From Octadecabacter algicola (lineage in GTDB: Bacteria; Pseudomonadota; Alphaproteobacteria; Rhodobacterales; Rhodobacteraceae), in the NCBI RefSeq assembly GCF_021532625.1, contig NZ_JAKGAR010000002.1, forward strand, positions 248,001-312,000: a stretch of 64,000 nucleotides of DNA, written 5' to 3'. The translations under genes were made by a program, and so were the position numbers. The notes under the pieces are model-generated. The model did no database searches. It saw only the letters and a list, made by a program, of their open reading frames with translations, and had not been told where the DNA came from. Below are positions 35,428-45,242 of this stretch, piece by piece (position 1 is the stretch's first letter; the number at the start of each line of letters is the position of its first letter).

Positions 35428-37164
35428 TTACCCGAAGGACATCGCGAGAGCTAAGACAGGAAGCACAGCCAAGAGCATTGAGAGCCCCATGTCGTCTGCG
35501 ACGTCTAGCATCGGCTCTTCATCGTCCTCAATCGCATCATCTGTTGAAGACGCTGTTTCATGCGCGGAGGCCGAGGCGAATTCGGCCAGCGGTTCAAACG
35601 CTGTAAAGTCGTCTTCGTTCGATTGCTCCCCGATAAACGGCGCCAATTGATCTGTGGGAACTACGCCCTTTACGACGACTTGCAGGATTTCGGCGGGATC
35701 GAGGCTGACGTTCAACGTTCCATCGTCGTAAACGAGGGTGTGGTCTACTGTTTCTAGCTCTGCGTGGGTCTTATTGTATCCAATGTTTCCGCCCTCTTCG
35801 ACGCCAAGAATGGTCAGTTCCATTGTGTCGAAATCAACAAGAAGGCTGCTCAGGTCCAAATTGGTTGACGTCACGCCCTCGTGGTTTGTGCCCGTGACAT
35901 ACAGCAAGAGTTCGCCTTCACCCGCAAAACCGTGGACGTTAATATCGCTCAATTCCGCTTCTGTGTGCCGGTCGATATCCGGATGGAAATCCAATAAGGT
36001 CTTTCCTGGCAGGTTTTCCGCCATCATCTGAAACATCGCTCCGGGTGCATTTGTTTCAGCGTACTCCCATTTGCTGCTAAGAGAATTGTCAGTCAAGTGA
36101 GTCAGTGGCCATACTTGGGCATGATCAACGCCAACTTTGATGAATTCCTCCATGATGTTTAACATCTCTTCGGCTTGATGCAGGCCGTAGTCTTCGTAGC
36201 GTTCCAGCTGGTCGGTCACGCCTTTCATGTTCCATTCGGTTACATGGACTTGCATGTCAGGGTATTCTGCCATCCACGTCTCTTCGAGTACGCCAAGGCT
36301 CGACTCACGCGACCATTCGTTGGCGTCACCAAGGCTGTAAACATGAGAAATGATGCCATCTACATCGTCGATCGTGCCGTCGTCTTCGAATTGTTTGATA
36401 AGAATTTTGTTATGTACATAGCTCCAGTTGACCTGCCCGCTATTGTACAACGCATCAGCATCGAGCGAGAGACCGTAGTCGGAATTCAAGGCATCGATAG
36501 CTTGTTCCGGTGTGACGTCGTCATAGTCATCATTCAATCGAGCAGCAGCAAAATTCTGTCCCATTTGAACGGTGATTTGAATATTGCCAGCCTCAGCGTT
36601 GTCGACTGCAACCTTGTCCAATTCATCGCGAATTACGTCGGTCATCTCGGATGCGAGGCGACCATATTCGACTGTATTCATATAGCCGGAATGCCAGTAT
36701 TCGTTCCCGATCTCGAAAGCTCGGATATCAGGTGACCCATATTCACCTGATGCGACATCTCGAACGAAAGTCCGGAGGTCATCTTCGCTGAAATCCGGCC
36801 ATCTGTTGCCGTCCTCATCAGTCTCTTCGGATAGGTTGAACCGAGTCGGGATGACGACCGACACAGGGTGATCATTGTCCTCGGCATACCCGAAGAAGTC
36901 AGACAACGAGATCCAGCTGTTTTCTTCGCCAGTGTTTGCGTCAATGACAGTCTCAGCATTCGGGTTATTAATATCGAAGCATTTCTCAGTCCGAGATCCA
37001 CCGGGATACCGCAGGGACGTTACACCCAGATCGTTAATGGCTGTATCGTATTGGCCGTCCCCAAATAACTCGCCACTATTGGCCAGAATATTTCCACCAA
37101 ACAGATCTACGGAAATCTCGTCTCCGACGGTCGATGCAATTTCCAAAATATTCTGGTTTTTCAT
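35428..37164 (-). CDS. Clan GH-A-like glycoside hydrolase with hydrophobic C-terminal tail
   Basis: A 578-residue, strongly acidic protein. A (beta/alpha)8 glycosidase of clan A is suggested by LRYPGGSRTEKCFD early on, the acid/base Glu in FEIGNEYWH (about residue 152) and the nucleophile Glu in VHVTEWNMKG (about 299). The arrangement resembles GH39/GH51/GH79-type enzymes. A beta domain follows to about 520, then an Asp/Glu/Ser/Thr linker and a hydrophobic tail (SMLLAVLPVLALAMSFG) at the very end. No N-terminal signal peptide is seen, so export must use another route, perhaps type I. The hydrophobic tail could be a secretion signal or anchor. Substrate unknown; it may trim an exopolysaccharide. 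Confidence 0.7.
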   Translation of the reverse strand: MKNQNILEIASTVGDEISVDLFGGNILANSGELFGDGQYDTAINDLGVTSLRYPGGSRTEKCFDINNPNAETVIDANTGEENSWISLSDFFGYAEDNDHPVSVVIPTRFNLSEETDEDGNRWPDFSEDDLRTFVRDVASGEYGSPDIRAFEIGNEYWHSGYMNTVEYGRLASEMTDVIRDELDKVAVDNAEAGNIQITVQMGQNFAAARLNDDYDDVTPEQAIDALNSDYGLSLDADALYNSGQVNWSYVHNKILIKQFEDDGTIDDVDGIISHVYSLGDANEWSRESSLGVLEETWMAEYPDMQVHVTEWNMKGVTDQLERYEDYGLHQAEEMLNIMEEFIKVGVDHAQVWPLTHLTDNSLSSKWEYAETNAPGAMFQMMAENLPGKTLLDFHPDIDRHTEAELSDINVHGFAGEGELLLYVTGTNHEGVTSTNLDLSSLLVDFDTMELTILGVEEGGNIGYNKTHAELETVDHTLVYDDGTLNVSLDPAEILQVVVKGVVPTDQLAPFIGEQSNEDDFTAFEPLAEFASASAHETASSTDDAIEDDEEPMLDVADDMGLSMLLAVLPVLALAMSFG

Positions 37165-37414
37165 TCTCTAATTACCCGGGACATTTGGTCAAGCAAGTTA
37201 GAAACCGTTTCAGATTTAGCCCTCTGATGAATAAGGGTTAACGTCTGCGTTTCTATGCTTGCGACTATTGTCCTAATTACCGATTAAAATTTTATGTTGC
37301 TTCGAATTTGTCGGGCAAAGCAGGCGTGAATGAGCCGGGAATTTGACAATAAGCGGTCAAATTTTGGGTGGGTCTAGTTCATTGAATCTAGGTGATTTTT
37401 TCATTTTCTGGTAA

Positions 37415-37434
37415 AAGTGACCTAGACGTCACTT
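37415..37434. promoter_or_regulatory. Dyad AAGTGAC-N6-GTCACTT, possible operator
   Basis: A 20-base perfect dyad with 7-base arms, about 250 bases upstream of the glycosidase start. The spacing and length suit a dimeric regulator, but none is known for it. Confidence 0.35.
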
Positions 37435-37606
37435 CTTGGAAATACCGTAATCTTTGCCACATTTTCGTTAAATTTTACCAAGCAGGGCCGGCGCCAGAGT
37501 GCCAGTTACTAGAGACTCAGGGAAGAATCGCTATTCCGTTTTGTGGAGATTAGAAACACACTTCTAATTCGTTGCGCAGCGTTTCGCGAAAGCGATGATA
37601 AAGTGG

Positions 37607-37630
37607 TATTGTTAAGCCTTTATAACAATA
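37607..37630. repeat. Inverted repeat TATTGTTA-N8-TAACAATA
   Basis: Perfect 8-base arms around eight bases in AT-rich sequence; operator or cruciform-prone site. AT content makes chance occurrence plausible. Confidence 0.3.
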
Positions 37631-38008
37631 CACATTAGAATTTTGCATCACTTCCGATGTCCCACAGGCGGCCGCGGTTCAGCCCGTGATCACGACTGGG
37701 TTTAGATCGGTTGATAGAAGTTAAGGCAAAGATTTGAACGTGAGCATTTATTGTTTACAGATTCGAATATTGGCCGTTCATTTTTGGAACCAGATCACCG
37801 TTACAACATGTCTGGCATGACACAATTGGACAGGTGAACAATTTTAGGTTGTGGCGGTGCTCAGGCGAAGACATTCCGCCTAAAAGGTCGTTGATATCAC
37901 TTCGATTGGGAGCACATTAGGCGGAAATTATGGCAGTGCCAAATTAGGTTTAAGCGCAATATGAGCTAAAATTCACGTTTTGCAGCCCGCATCGGTGTGC
38001 CAATTGGA

Positions 38009-39355
38009 TCAAAGGGTCGGCCCGATTTTTAGGCGAGATCCATCAAAAAATCGCGATAACCGGAAACGGTGAAGATCGTGCCCCAGATCATTTCCTGTCA
38101 CGAGGTCAGCGATTACTCGTCCGAAACCGGGACCGATGCCAAACCCATGTCCCGACATACCCGTGGCAACCGTTAAACCGGGGATGCTGTCGACATGATC
38201 CACCACAGGCACCGCGTCGGGCAGGGTGTCGATCATGCCCGCCCACGTTGTTTCGACGCCAACTGCACCAAGTTCCGGAAATGTTTGAGCGAAGAGGTTG
38301 GCCAGTTTGGCCACTGTTCCTTTGTGTGGCGCGGGGTTGAGGATGCGCATCGCCTCAAATGGGCTTGGTTTATCGAACCGCCAGCGGCGCGATGTGCCCC
38401 AAGCGTCGGGGTATCCACGCGGCGCAAATGGGCGATAATTTGTGCCAAATGGATCGGCCTTCAATTGAGGTAAGTACTTTCTGAATGCGCGAAACGCATC
38501 TGGCCCGATAAGCAGTTCATGAAAGGCTTCGGGCGCGAGGTTGTAGCCGCCGTCTTCGCGTCGCCGAAACGCAAACCGATGATCCGCCGCGCAGCCGTTA
38601 TAAACGTTCTGTACGGCTTGTGTCGCGACGACCGTTGCGCGCACAGAAAGCTGTGGGATGTTCACCCCGTGGCGACGTAAGAAAAGCGAAGACCACGCCC
38701 CGCCTGCCAAAACGACCTTGTCACAGGATATCGTTCCTTGCTCGGTGATCACGCCACTCACCGAACCGGTTTTGCGCTCCAACCCTCTCGCGGCGCAGTT
38801 TTCAACAATTCTTACCCCGTCCGCTGACGCAGAGCGCGCGATTGCAGGTACCGTAACCCAAGGTTCAGCCCGTAGGTCCGAGGCGGTCCAAAGGGCGCCG
38901 TGCCAACGATGTGCTGCACTAGGCAGCATCGCGGCTACCTCCACACTGCTCAGCAGTCGGGTGTCGAGATCGTGGGCTTTGGCATGCGGCAACCATGCTT
39001 CGTAGCGGGCCATTTCGGCGGCACCTTTTGCTAAGTACAGAGTGCCGGTTTGAGCCAATCCAATTTCTGCGCGTAGCGCGACGTCCATTTCGCGCCAGAT
39101 GCGATTGGATTCGATCATAATCGGCAATTCAGCCGGATCGCGCCCTTGTTGGCGAATCCAGCCCCAATTTCGACTAGACTGTTCGGCTGCGATGCGGCCT
39201 TTTTCGACTACGACAACACGCAGCCCTTTGCGCGCTATAAACCATGCCGTCATAACACCGATCACACCGCCGCCAATGACAACGACATCCGCCACCGTCG
39301 GCAGCGGGCCTGAGTGTTCTACAGGATTTTCAATCCGGATCGGGAATGGTTTCAT
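38009..39355 (-). CDS. FAD-dependent oxidoreductase (DadA/glycine-oxidase type)
   Basis: About 448 residues. It has a dinucleotide-binding site near the start (VVVIGGGVIGVMTAWFIARKG) and VVVEKGRIAAEQSSRNWGWIRQQGRDP, a pattern seen in DAO-family dehydrogenases or oxidases of this bacterial group. The C-terminus has TVATGMSGHGFGIGPGFGR for FAD. It probably oxidises an amino acid or secondary amine; the substrate is open. A start six codons upstream (MHERSA) cannot be excluded because neither has a clear ribosome site. It stands alone between two non-coding gaps. Confidence 0.85.
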   Translation of the reverse strand: MKPFPIRIENPVEHSGPLPTVADVVVIGGGVIGVMTAWFIARKGLRVVVVEKGRIAAEQSSRNWGWIRQQGRDPAELPIMIESNRIWREMDVALRAEIGLAQTGTLYLAKGAAEMARYEAWLPHAKAHDLDTRLLSSVEVAAMLPSAAHRWHGALWTASDLRAEPWVTVPAIARSASADGVRIVENCAARGLERKTGSVSGVITEQGTISCDKVVLAGGAWSSLFLRRHGVNIPQLSVRATVVATQAVQNVYNGCAADHRFAFRRREDGGYNLAPEAFHELLIGPDAFRAFRKYLPQLKADPFGTNYRPFAPRGYPDAWGTSRRWRFDKPSPFEAMRILNPAPHKGTVAKLANLFAQTFPELGAVGVETTWAGMIDTLPDAVPVVDHVDSIPGLTVATGMSGHGFGIGPGFGRVIADLVTGNDLGHDLHRFRLSRFFDGSRLKIGPTL

Positions 39356-39726
39356 CGCGCTACGCTCATGCAATTACTTCTAAAGTGCAATGCAATAAGG
39401 CCCTCAAATGGATGCCGATGTTCTTAGAAAAACGGGGCAGTCAAAGAATATGGGCCGGTTCAGTTCGATCTTCGCGGGGGCTTGGTGCAATGAAAATGAA
39501 GTTGCCCCATTGTCTTTCGGAACAGCCTAGGGTTGTCTGTTGGCTATCGCTGGATGACTTTGCACAGGCTCAACATGGTGTGCAGGTCGCGCAAGCCGAT
39601 CTTTGGACCGCGCATTTGGCCGTTCCTGCCCAATACTTGGGATGGCTACTTGTTTGTTACGTTCCAACCATACTGTGGTCTTTGCGGTCTGCGTCTCTGC
39701 TGGGACCGCCAAATTAGGAGAATGAT
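39356..39726. other. Intergenic region
   Basis: About 370 bases. A 123-codon plus-strand frame covers most of it but is Trp/Leu/Cys-rich with no family features and no ribosome site, so I do not call it. It ends with the TAGGAG ribosome site of the nuclease gene. Confidence 0.5.
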
Positions 39727-42700
39727 ATGTCGTTGATAATTACAGGTGTTTTGGACGGTCCATTAAGCGGTGGGTTGCCTAAGGCGGTAGAGCTTTTCGT
39801 GACTGCCGACATCGCCGATCTCTCAAGTTATGGTTTAGGATCAGCAAATAACGGGGGTGGATCGGACGGAGAAGAGTTTACCTTTCCCGCCGTGGCGGCC
39901 GCTGCTGGGTCTTATATCTATGTGGCCTCTGAAACAGTCGGGTTTACCGAATTTATGGGGTTTGCCCCCGATTACACAGCGGGGGCACTGTCGGTGAACG
40001 GCGATGATGCGATTGAGCTGTACGCATTTGGATCGGTCAGTGATCTTTTCGGCGACATTAATGTTGATGGAAATGGCCAGCCTTGGGAATACCTAGATGG
40101 ATGGGCTGCACGAAACCCCGGGTCGACCGCCAGTCCTATTTTTGACGTGGCCGATTGGACCCTGTCGGGAGCAAACGCCTTTGATGGGCAAACGAGTAAT
40201 GCAACCGCGGCAACGCCGTTCCCAACTGGGTCCTTTGAAAATGTTGTGACGGCACCGACTTTCGTGATTAACGAAATCGACGCAGATCAGGACAGTACCG
40301 ATAGCCAAGAATTCATCGAGATCTACGATGGAGGAGTTGGTAATGCGTCACTGGATGGGCTGACACTCGTGCTCTTTAACGGGAACGGCGAAGCGAGCTA
40401 TGATACGATTTCCCTAGACGGGTTCACCACAAACGCCGATGGCTTCTTTGTTGTTGGGTCTGCCGATGTTCCCAATGTTGATCTGGTCGAGTTCACGACT
40501 AACGGGCTGCAAAACGGCGCGGACGCAGTTGCTCTTTATGAAGGGACCGCGCCGACCACTGCCACAACCGTAAACTTGGTGGACGCTATCGTTTACGGAA
40601 CCAATGACGCCGACGACGCTGAGCTTTTGGCTGCTCTCGGCCAAAGCGTTCAAGCGAATGAAAGCGCCAATGGCACGTCGACGTCAGATGCGCTGGCCCG
40701 CCAACCTGACGAAACGGGTGATTTCGTTGCTCAAGCCCCGACGCCGGGCGCCAGCAACTTTATAGAGCCACCGGCTGAAATCACACTGATCAGTGAAATT
40801 CAGGGCAGCGTCGGAACCGGCGATCTGGATGTGATCGGCGTTGATGATCGAAGCGCGCTAGAAGGTCAGATTGTGACGGTCAGCGCCATCGTCACAGCCG
40901 ATTTTCAGGATGGCCTGTTTGGCACACAGGGTGATTTGAACGGTTTTTATATTCAGGAAGAAGAAATCGACTACGATTTCAACGACCTAAGTTCTGAAGG
41001 CATCTTTATTTTCGATGGCACAGCGCCACTGGTGGACGTGAACATTGGTGATCTGGTCGAAATCACAGGCACCGTCAGTGAATTCTTTGGTCAGACCCAG
41101 CTCTCGGCGACGTCCGTGGTCGTGATGGACACAGATCAACCGATACCTCCTGCGATGGACGTCGTGTTCCCGACAGCCAACATCATGGATGATGGCAGCG
41201 GTAACTATGTTGCCAACCTCGAAGCATATGAAGGCATGTTGGTTAACGTCGCTCAGGACATGACAGTATCCGAAATGTTCAATCTTGATCGTTTTGGCCA
41301 ATACAACGTCACTGCCGACGGACGGGTAACTCAGTTTACCCAAAACAATGACCCGGACGCCGAAGGTTATGAACAACACCTACAAGACACAGCGTCCCGC
41401 ACATTGGTTTTGGATGATGGCTTGTCAGCCCAAAACCCTGACACGCTGAAAATTATCGATGGCAATGACGGTGTGCTCACCGCAGAGGACAGTTTCCGAA
41501 TGGGAGACGAGATTTCTTCGATCGAAGGCGTCGTGGGGTATTCCTTCGGGGAATTCCGCATAAATGATGCAACCGGTGTCTATGATCAAACCAACCCTCG
41601 TGATGAGACCCCAGAAGACATTGGCGGCAATTTCACAGTCGCCAGCCTGAACGTGCTCAACTATTTCACTACAATCGATGAAACCGGCGTCACCACAGAC
41701 AACGGGTCCGATCCGCGTGGTGCCGACAGCCTTGAAGAGTTCGAGCGTCAGGCCGACAAGCTGGTAAAGGCAATTGTTGCAATCGATGCGGATGTATTGG
41801 GGCTTATTGAAATCGAAAACGACTTCGCTGGCGACACTTTTGCGATTAAGGATATTGTCGAACGTGTAAACGCCGACCTTGGGTCGGAAATCTATGCCTT
41901 CGCTGATCCGAAACAGGAATTCGTCGGTGGCGACGCTATTTCCAACGGGTTGATCTACAAGGTGAACGACGTCGGCCTTAAGGGCGACATGGCTATACTC
42001 GAAACCTTCAACGGACAGAGCTTCCTTGATCCTTTGGGCGCGGGCCGAGACCTGAACCGTCCTGCGATTGCACAGACGTTTGAAGATTTGGACACAGGGC
42101 AAACACTCACCGTGTCTGTTAACCACCTCAAGTCCAAGGGGTCGCTATCAGGGCTCGCAGAAGACGAAGCGCAGGGGGACGGTCAGGGTAACAACAATGC
42201 GACCCGAACCGAAGCAGCAAGTATCCTTGCTCAGTGGCTGAACGATGATCCAACAGGTCAGGGGTCAGAAAACACGCTGATTTTGGGCGATTTGAATGCC
42301 TACGCCAAAGAAGACCCTCTTACGACTTTGTCCGACGCGGGTTTCACAGATCTTGCGGCGACAGAACTGGGCGACGACGCATATTCCTATGTGTTCGATG
42401 GTCAGATTGGCACGCTCGATTATGCATTGGCCAATGATGCGCTTGCTGAAAACCTCGCTGGGGTCACGGAATGGCATATCAATTCTGATGAGGCAGATGC
42501 GCTGGATTATAACCTCGATTTCGGACGGGACCCGACCCTTTACAGTGATGATAGCCCAGCCCGAAATTCTGATCATGATCCAGTGATCGTTAGCTTTGAT
42601 TTCGATCCCGTTTACAATCTGATTGCAGGCACAAATCGCAGGGACTTCTTGTCTGGCACTGAAGGTCGCGACCAGATCGACGGTATGAGTGGAAATGATT

Positions 42701-43125
42701 TCATATTCGCCGCTGGCGGGGATGATCTTATTTTCGGCGGCAGCGGAAACGACAAGATTTTCGCGGGCAACGGGAACGATGATATCGATGCCGGTAGCGG
42801 CAACGATTTTGTTTTCGCTGGAGACGGTGATGACGTCATCAGAGCGGGCGACGGCAAACGGGACAAATATTGGGGCGGCGATGGTGCCGACACGTTTGTA
42901 TTCTCCGCCGAATTTGCCGAGGATCGTACACGCGATAACAGTATCATATTCGACTTCAATGTGTCTGAGGACGTCATCGACTTGGGCGGTGCAGCAATCG
43001 ACGATGTCCGGGAATATTGGGGCTCGGTCCGGATCTCCCTTGAGGGAGGCAATGATCGTATTACTTTGTTGGGCGTGTCTGATTTTGACGACATCGTCTT
43101 TGCAGACGAGTTTGCGATTGCATAA
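39727..43125 (+). CDS. ExeM/NucH-type extracellular endonuclease with RTX repeats
   Basis: An 1132-residue secreted nuclease without N-terminal signal peptide. Order: lamin-tail domain (residues 2-160), a second lamin-tail domain (TFVINEIDADQDS.., 175-340), an OB-type domain (about 350-500), and an EEP nuclease domain (about 635-960) with LNVLNYF, GLIEIEND, NHLKSKGS, LGDLNAY and the terminal NSDHDPV. RTX nonapeptides follow (GGDDLIFGGSGNDKIFAGNGND, 980-1060) and a C-terminal type I signal region (FVFSAEF.. onward). It should degrade extracellular DNA for phosphate or biofilm turnover. ExeM proteins without the RTX tail are about 870 residues, so the RTX unit is an addition. TAGGAGAATGAT precedes the ATG. 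Confidence 0.93.
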   Translation: MSLIITGVLDGPLSGGLPKAVELFVTADIADLSSYGLGSANNGGGSDGEEFTFPAVAAAAGSYIYVASETVGFTEFMGFAPDYTAGALSVNGDDAIELYAFGSVSDLFGDINVDGNGQPWEYLDGWAARNPGSTASPIFDVADWTLSGANAFDGQTSNATAATPFPTGSFENVVTAPTFVINEIDADQDSTDSQEFIEIYDGGVGNASLDGLTLVLFNGNGEASYDTISLDGFTTNADGFFVVGSADVPNVDLVEFTTNGLQNGADAVALYEGTAPTTATTVNLVDAIVYGTNDADDAELLAALGQSVQANESANGTSTSDALARQPDETGDFVAQAPTPGASNFIEPPAEITLISEIQGSVGTGDLDVIGVDDRSALEGQIVTVSAIVTADFQDGLFGTQGDLNGFYIQEEEIDYDFNDLSSEGIFIFDGTAPLVDVNIGDLVEITGTVSEFFGQTQLSATSVVVMDTDQPIPPAMDVVFPTANIMDDGSGNYVANLEAYEGMLVNVAQDMTVSEMFNLDRFGQYNVTADGRVTQFTQNNDPDAEGYEQHLQDTASRTLVLDDGLSAQNPDTLKIIDGNDGVLTAEDSFRMGDEISSIEGVVGYSFGEFRINDATGVYDQTNPRDETPEDIGGNFTVASLNVLNYFTTIDETGVTTDNGSDPRGADSLEEFERQADKLVKAIVAIDADVLGLIEIENDFAGDTFAIKDIVERVNADLGSEIYAFADPKQEFVGGDAISNGLIYKVNDVGLKGDMAILETFNGQSFLDPLGAGRDLNRPAIAQTFEDLDTGQTLTVSVNHLKSKGSLSGLAEDEAQGDGQGNNNATRTEAASILAQWLNDDPTGQGSENTLILGDLNAYAKEDPLTTLSDAGFTDLAATELGDDAYSYVFDGQIGTLDYALANDALAENLAGVTEWHINSDEADALDYNLDFGRDPTLYSDDSPARNSDHDPVIVSFDFDPVYNLIAGTNRRDFLSGTEGRDQIDGMSGNDFIFAAGGDDLIFGGSGNDKIFAGNGNDDIDAGSGNDFVFAGDGDDVIRAGDGKRDKYWGGDGADTFVFSAEFAEDRTRDNSIIFDFNVSEDVIDLGGAAIDDVREYWGSVRISLEGGNDRITLLGVSDFDDIVFADEFAIA

Positions 43126-43135
43126 ATTCTAAAAC

Positions 43136-43166
43136 GGCCTTGCGCGGTGGAAAATCGCGCAAGGCC
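43136..43166 (-). terminator. Hairpin between convergent nuclease and transpeptidase-like genes
   Basis: An 11-bp perfect stem (GGCCTTGCGCG / CGCGCAAGGCC, nine-base loop). On the minus strand it is followed by GTTTTAG, on the plus strand by a mixed run, so it favours termination of the minus-strand gene but may serve both. Confidence 0.75.
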
Positions 43167-43278
43167 CGACTCTTCTATGGAACGCCTCTTTCAGGGAACG
43201 ACGTATCTTGCGACCCCTGTGCGTTGCGTGGTCCGCCGCGATTTAGCTATCTGATAATCGACAAAGTACATCGAGCCT

Positions 43279-44271
43279 TCATTGGCAAATCGGTAGGGGG
43301 CTGTAACTCGGCGTAGGCAGTGAGGCCCTCCATTCGCGAATAATCGGTTCGAGCTGGCGTCTTGGCCAGAACCTTGGCGCGCCAATTTGGTTAAGGCAGG
43401 AGCTGTTCCAGTAGAGACCTTGCTCAGAGAGCGAACGCCCATTGCTCACGGCAGTTCCAACCGCATCAATGTCCCGAGATTCTGGGTAAATATATAGCGA
43501 GGTCCTGTTCCCATCGACCAACGAAATGATTTGCTGAGAGACGTCTTCGGACCAGGTCGTGCATCCGTTGCTCCGCCCGCTCGTATAGTCAATCAACCGG
43601 CCGAACCGTATAAACCCACTTTCGTCTGCATGCGGGCTGCTCGGCACACTCATCCGGCATTGTGACCGGACAAACGCTGCCATATGGCCGCCAATCGCGC
43701 GTTCTCGTGCGTTCGACGTTTCTCTCATTCCGTCAAAGACAAGGAACGTGCGGTTGAACGGCACCGTCTGCCCGTTTTGCCTGATATATCCCTTATGAGA
43801 CGTGCGCGCTTCCGCTGTGAGGTATGCGCCGCCCATCGTCAGGTTCGACCCCAACGCATTGCTGAAATGCCGCGCACATTCTCGACCATTCGAGAAATCT
43901 GCTCCTGGAATGCTGCGTCCGTTCCCGTATCCAGACGACACTGCAGTGAACGAACCCTGTTCTTCACAGACAATGTAATAGCGCTGCGTTGGTGTGCCGT
44001 TAGAAGACGTGCTTGGTCGCGTCGCATCCATGGCCATATAGCAAGGGTTGCGAACGCCAGCGCGCCGCCACTGTTGCTGATAGAGATCGCGCGCGCGTTC
44101 CAGAACGACAGGTGCAATCTGCCCTTCACCTGTGCCCACATGCTGCTGCAACCACGAGGGGATGTCCCGTGAGATTGACTGCGCCGAAGCCGGCGTTTGA
44201 AACGCTAACGCACCCGCAACCATTAACACGAACCGAAGGCTATGAATAAGTCGTTTCACCCTTAGCCCCAT
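43279..44271 (-). CDS. Exported L,D-transpeptidase-like protein (murein transpeptidase catalytic domain type)
   Basis: About 330 residues. The chosen ATG gives a good signal peptide (VKRLIHSLRFVLMVAGALAFQTPASA-Q) and a GGAG-containing leader; longer starts put this peptide internally. The catalytic motif appears as SNGCTTWS with Cys237, and an upstream His196 in GGHMAAFV could be its partner; NRTFLVFDGM and SSPHADESGF flank it. This resembles the YkuD_2/murein L,D-transpeptidase catalytic group, acting on periplasmic peptidoglycan, but similarity outside the motif is modest. Cysteine-rich with possible disulphides (Cys77, Cys102, Cys132, Cys205). Confidence 0.6.
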   Translation of the reverse strand: MGLRVKRLIHSLRFVLMVAGALAFQTPASAQSISRDIPSWLQQHVGTGEGQIAPVVLERARDLYQQQWRRAGVRNPCYMAMDATRPSTSSNGTPTQRYYIVCEEQGSFTAVSSGYGNGRSIPGADFSNGRECARHFSNALGSNLTMGGAYLTAEARTSHKGYIRQNGQTVPFNRTFLVFDGMRETSNARERAIGGHMAAFVRSQCRMSVPSSPHADESGFIRFGRLIDYTSGRSNGCTTWSEDVSQQIISLVDGNRTSLYIYPESRDIDAVGTAVSNGRSLSEQGLYWNSSCLNQIGAPRFWPRRQLEPIIREWRASLPTPSYSPLPICQ

Positions 44272-44591
44272 ACCTGCCGCTCCATCGCCAATATCGCTAT
44301 AGCGGACCCGTTCATCGCAAACCGTTCCAGTCACTTTCCAACCAATCATGTGGGTCTCCTGCAAATGCTCTCGTTAGGAGCTTAACAAACGCCAACCAGC
44401 ATTGGACAGTCTTTTGCTACCTGGTTTCCCGACCCCGCTGACAGGCTCACTGATAGCTCTTTAGGAAAGTCTACGGCGAAAGGGTATTAGCACGGGTTCG
44501 CAACAAAATCGTTCTTGTACCCCGGGATTGAAAGTCAATTTCGAGAACGAACAAACATTCTAAAGCGGTATGTTCATGCCGAAAACTCCTC

Positions 44592-45055
44592 TCAAACGTC
44601 AGAACGGGTCTGCAATATTTCATCCTGAAGCGAGTTGCGTGCCTCAGCCATCAACGGTTGGTCGTGGACAAAACCAGAAGTCTTGCGCACCGCGTGGCGG
44701 GCTTTGCGTTCGACAGTCTTTTGCGCAGAGATCGCAGCTTTGCGGGGTTTGACGACCAGTTTGCGTGCTTTGGGCGGTAATTGATCCAGACCGGACGTCT
44801 CGGGCGACGACATCGCAGCATCCGCAGTATCGATCCATTCGTCAAAGCCTTGTCGGGTGCAACAGCGGTGGGCTGCGGGGTTGGAATTGCGCTGCGGTTT
44901 GGTCACGCCGAAAGCAAGCCGAGCCCGATCGACACAAGCAAGCCGCCCGCAGGATTGTCACGGACAGTTCCCCAAGCTTTCTGTGCCAGATCGCTCCCTA
45001 TGTCGGTGGCCGTCTATACCCCGAGCATCTGCAGTTCGGCTCGCAACGTGAGAAT
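44592..45055 (-). pseudogene. Degenerate DUF3618-like membrane stress protein
   Basis: On the minus strand, LRAELQMLGV-stop-TATDIGSDLAQKAWGTVRDNPAGGLLVSIGLGLLSA-stop carries the VRDNPxxxxLxSIGLGLL pattern of DUF3618/DUF883-like proteins, in which a helix precedes a short membrane segment. A downstream shifted frame continues with DEWIDTADAAMSSPETSG and AQKTVERKARHAVRKTSGFVHDQP. Stops and at least one frameshift break the sequence. The family guess rests on a short motif. Confidence 0.4.
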
Positions 45056-45242
45056 TGGCTAGATTAGGTCGATCGAAGAGCTAATGGAGTGGATGGCGAA
45101 TTGCACTAGGCCGCTGCCATAATCTAACCTGAGCTCTAATTAAGACACCCGCTTCCCCCGATGATGATTGGGGGTGGCGGGAACTGGGGCATTCAGACCG
45201 CTCTAGCGAACGAAAACATCTGCAATTACTTAAGGAAAGAGC

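Larger units (their letters stand above)
37165..38008. other. 844-base AT-rich intergenic region with inverted repeats
   Basis: No reading frame here is convincing. The stretch is AT-richer than its surroundings and contains at least two dyads: AAGTGAC-N6-GTCACTT at 37415-37434 and TATTGTTA-N8-TAACAATA at 37607-37630. It must hold the glycosidase promoter. No RNA gene was recognised. Confidence 0.6.

Noticed and set aside
39346-39717. 123-codon plus-strand frame before the nuclease gene
   Set aside because: No family features; starts inside the FAD oxidoreductase on the other strand; no ribosome site.
42640-42880. Second block of short periodic repeats
   Set aside because: Explained by RTX repeats of the ExeM-type nuclease.
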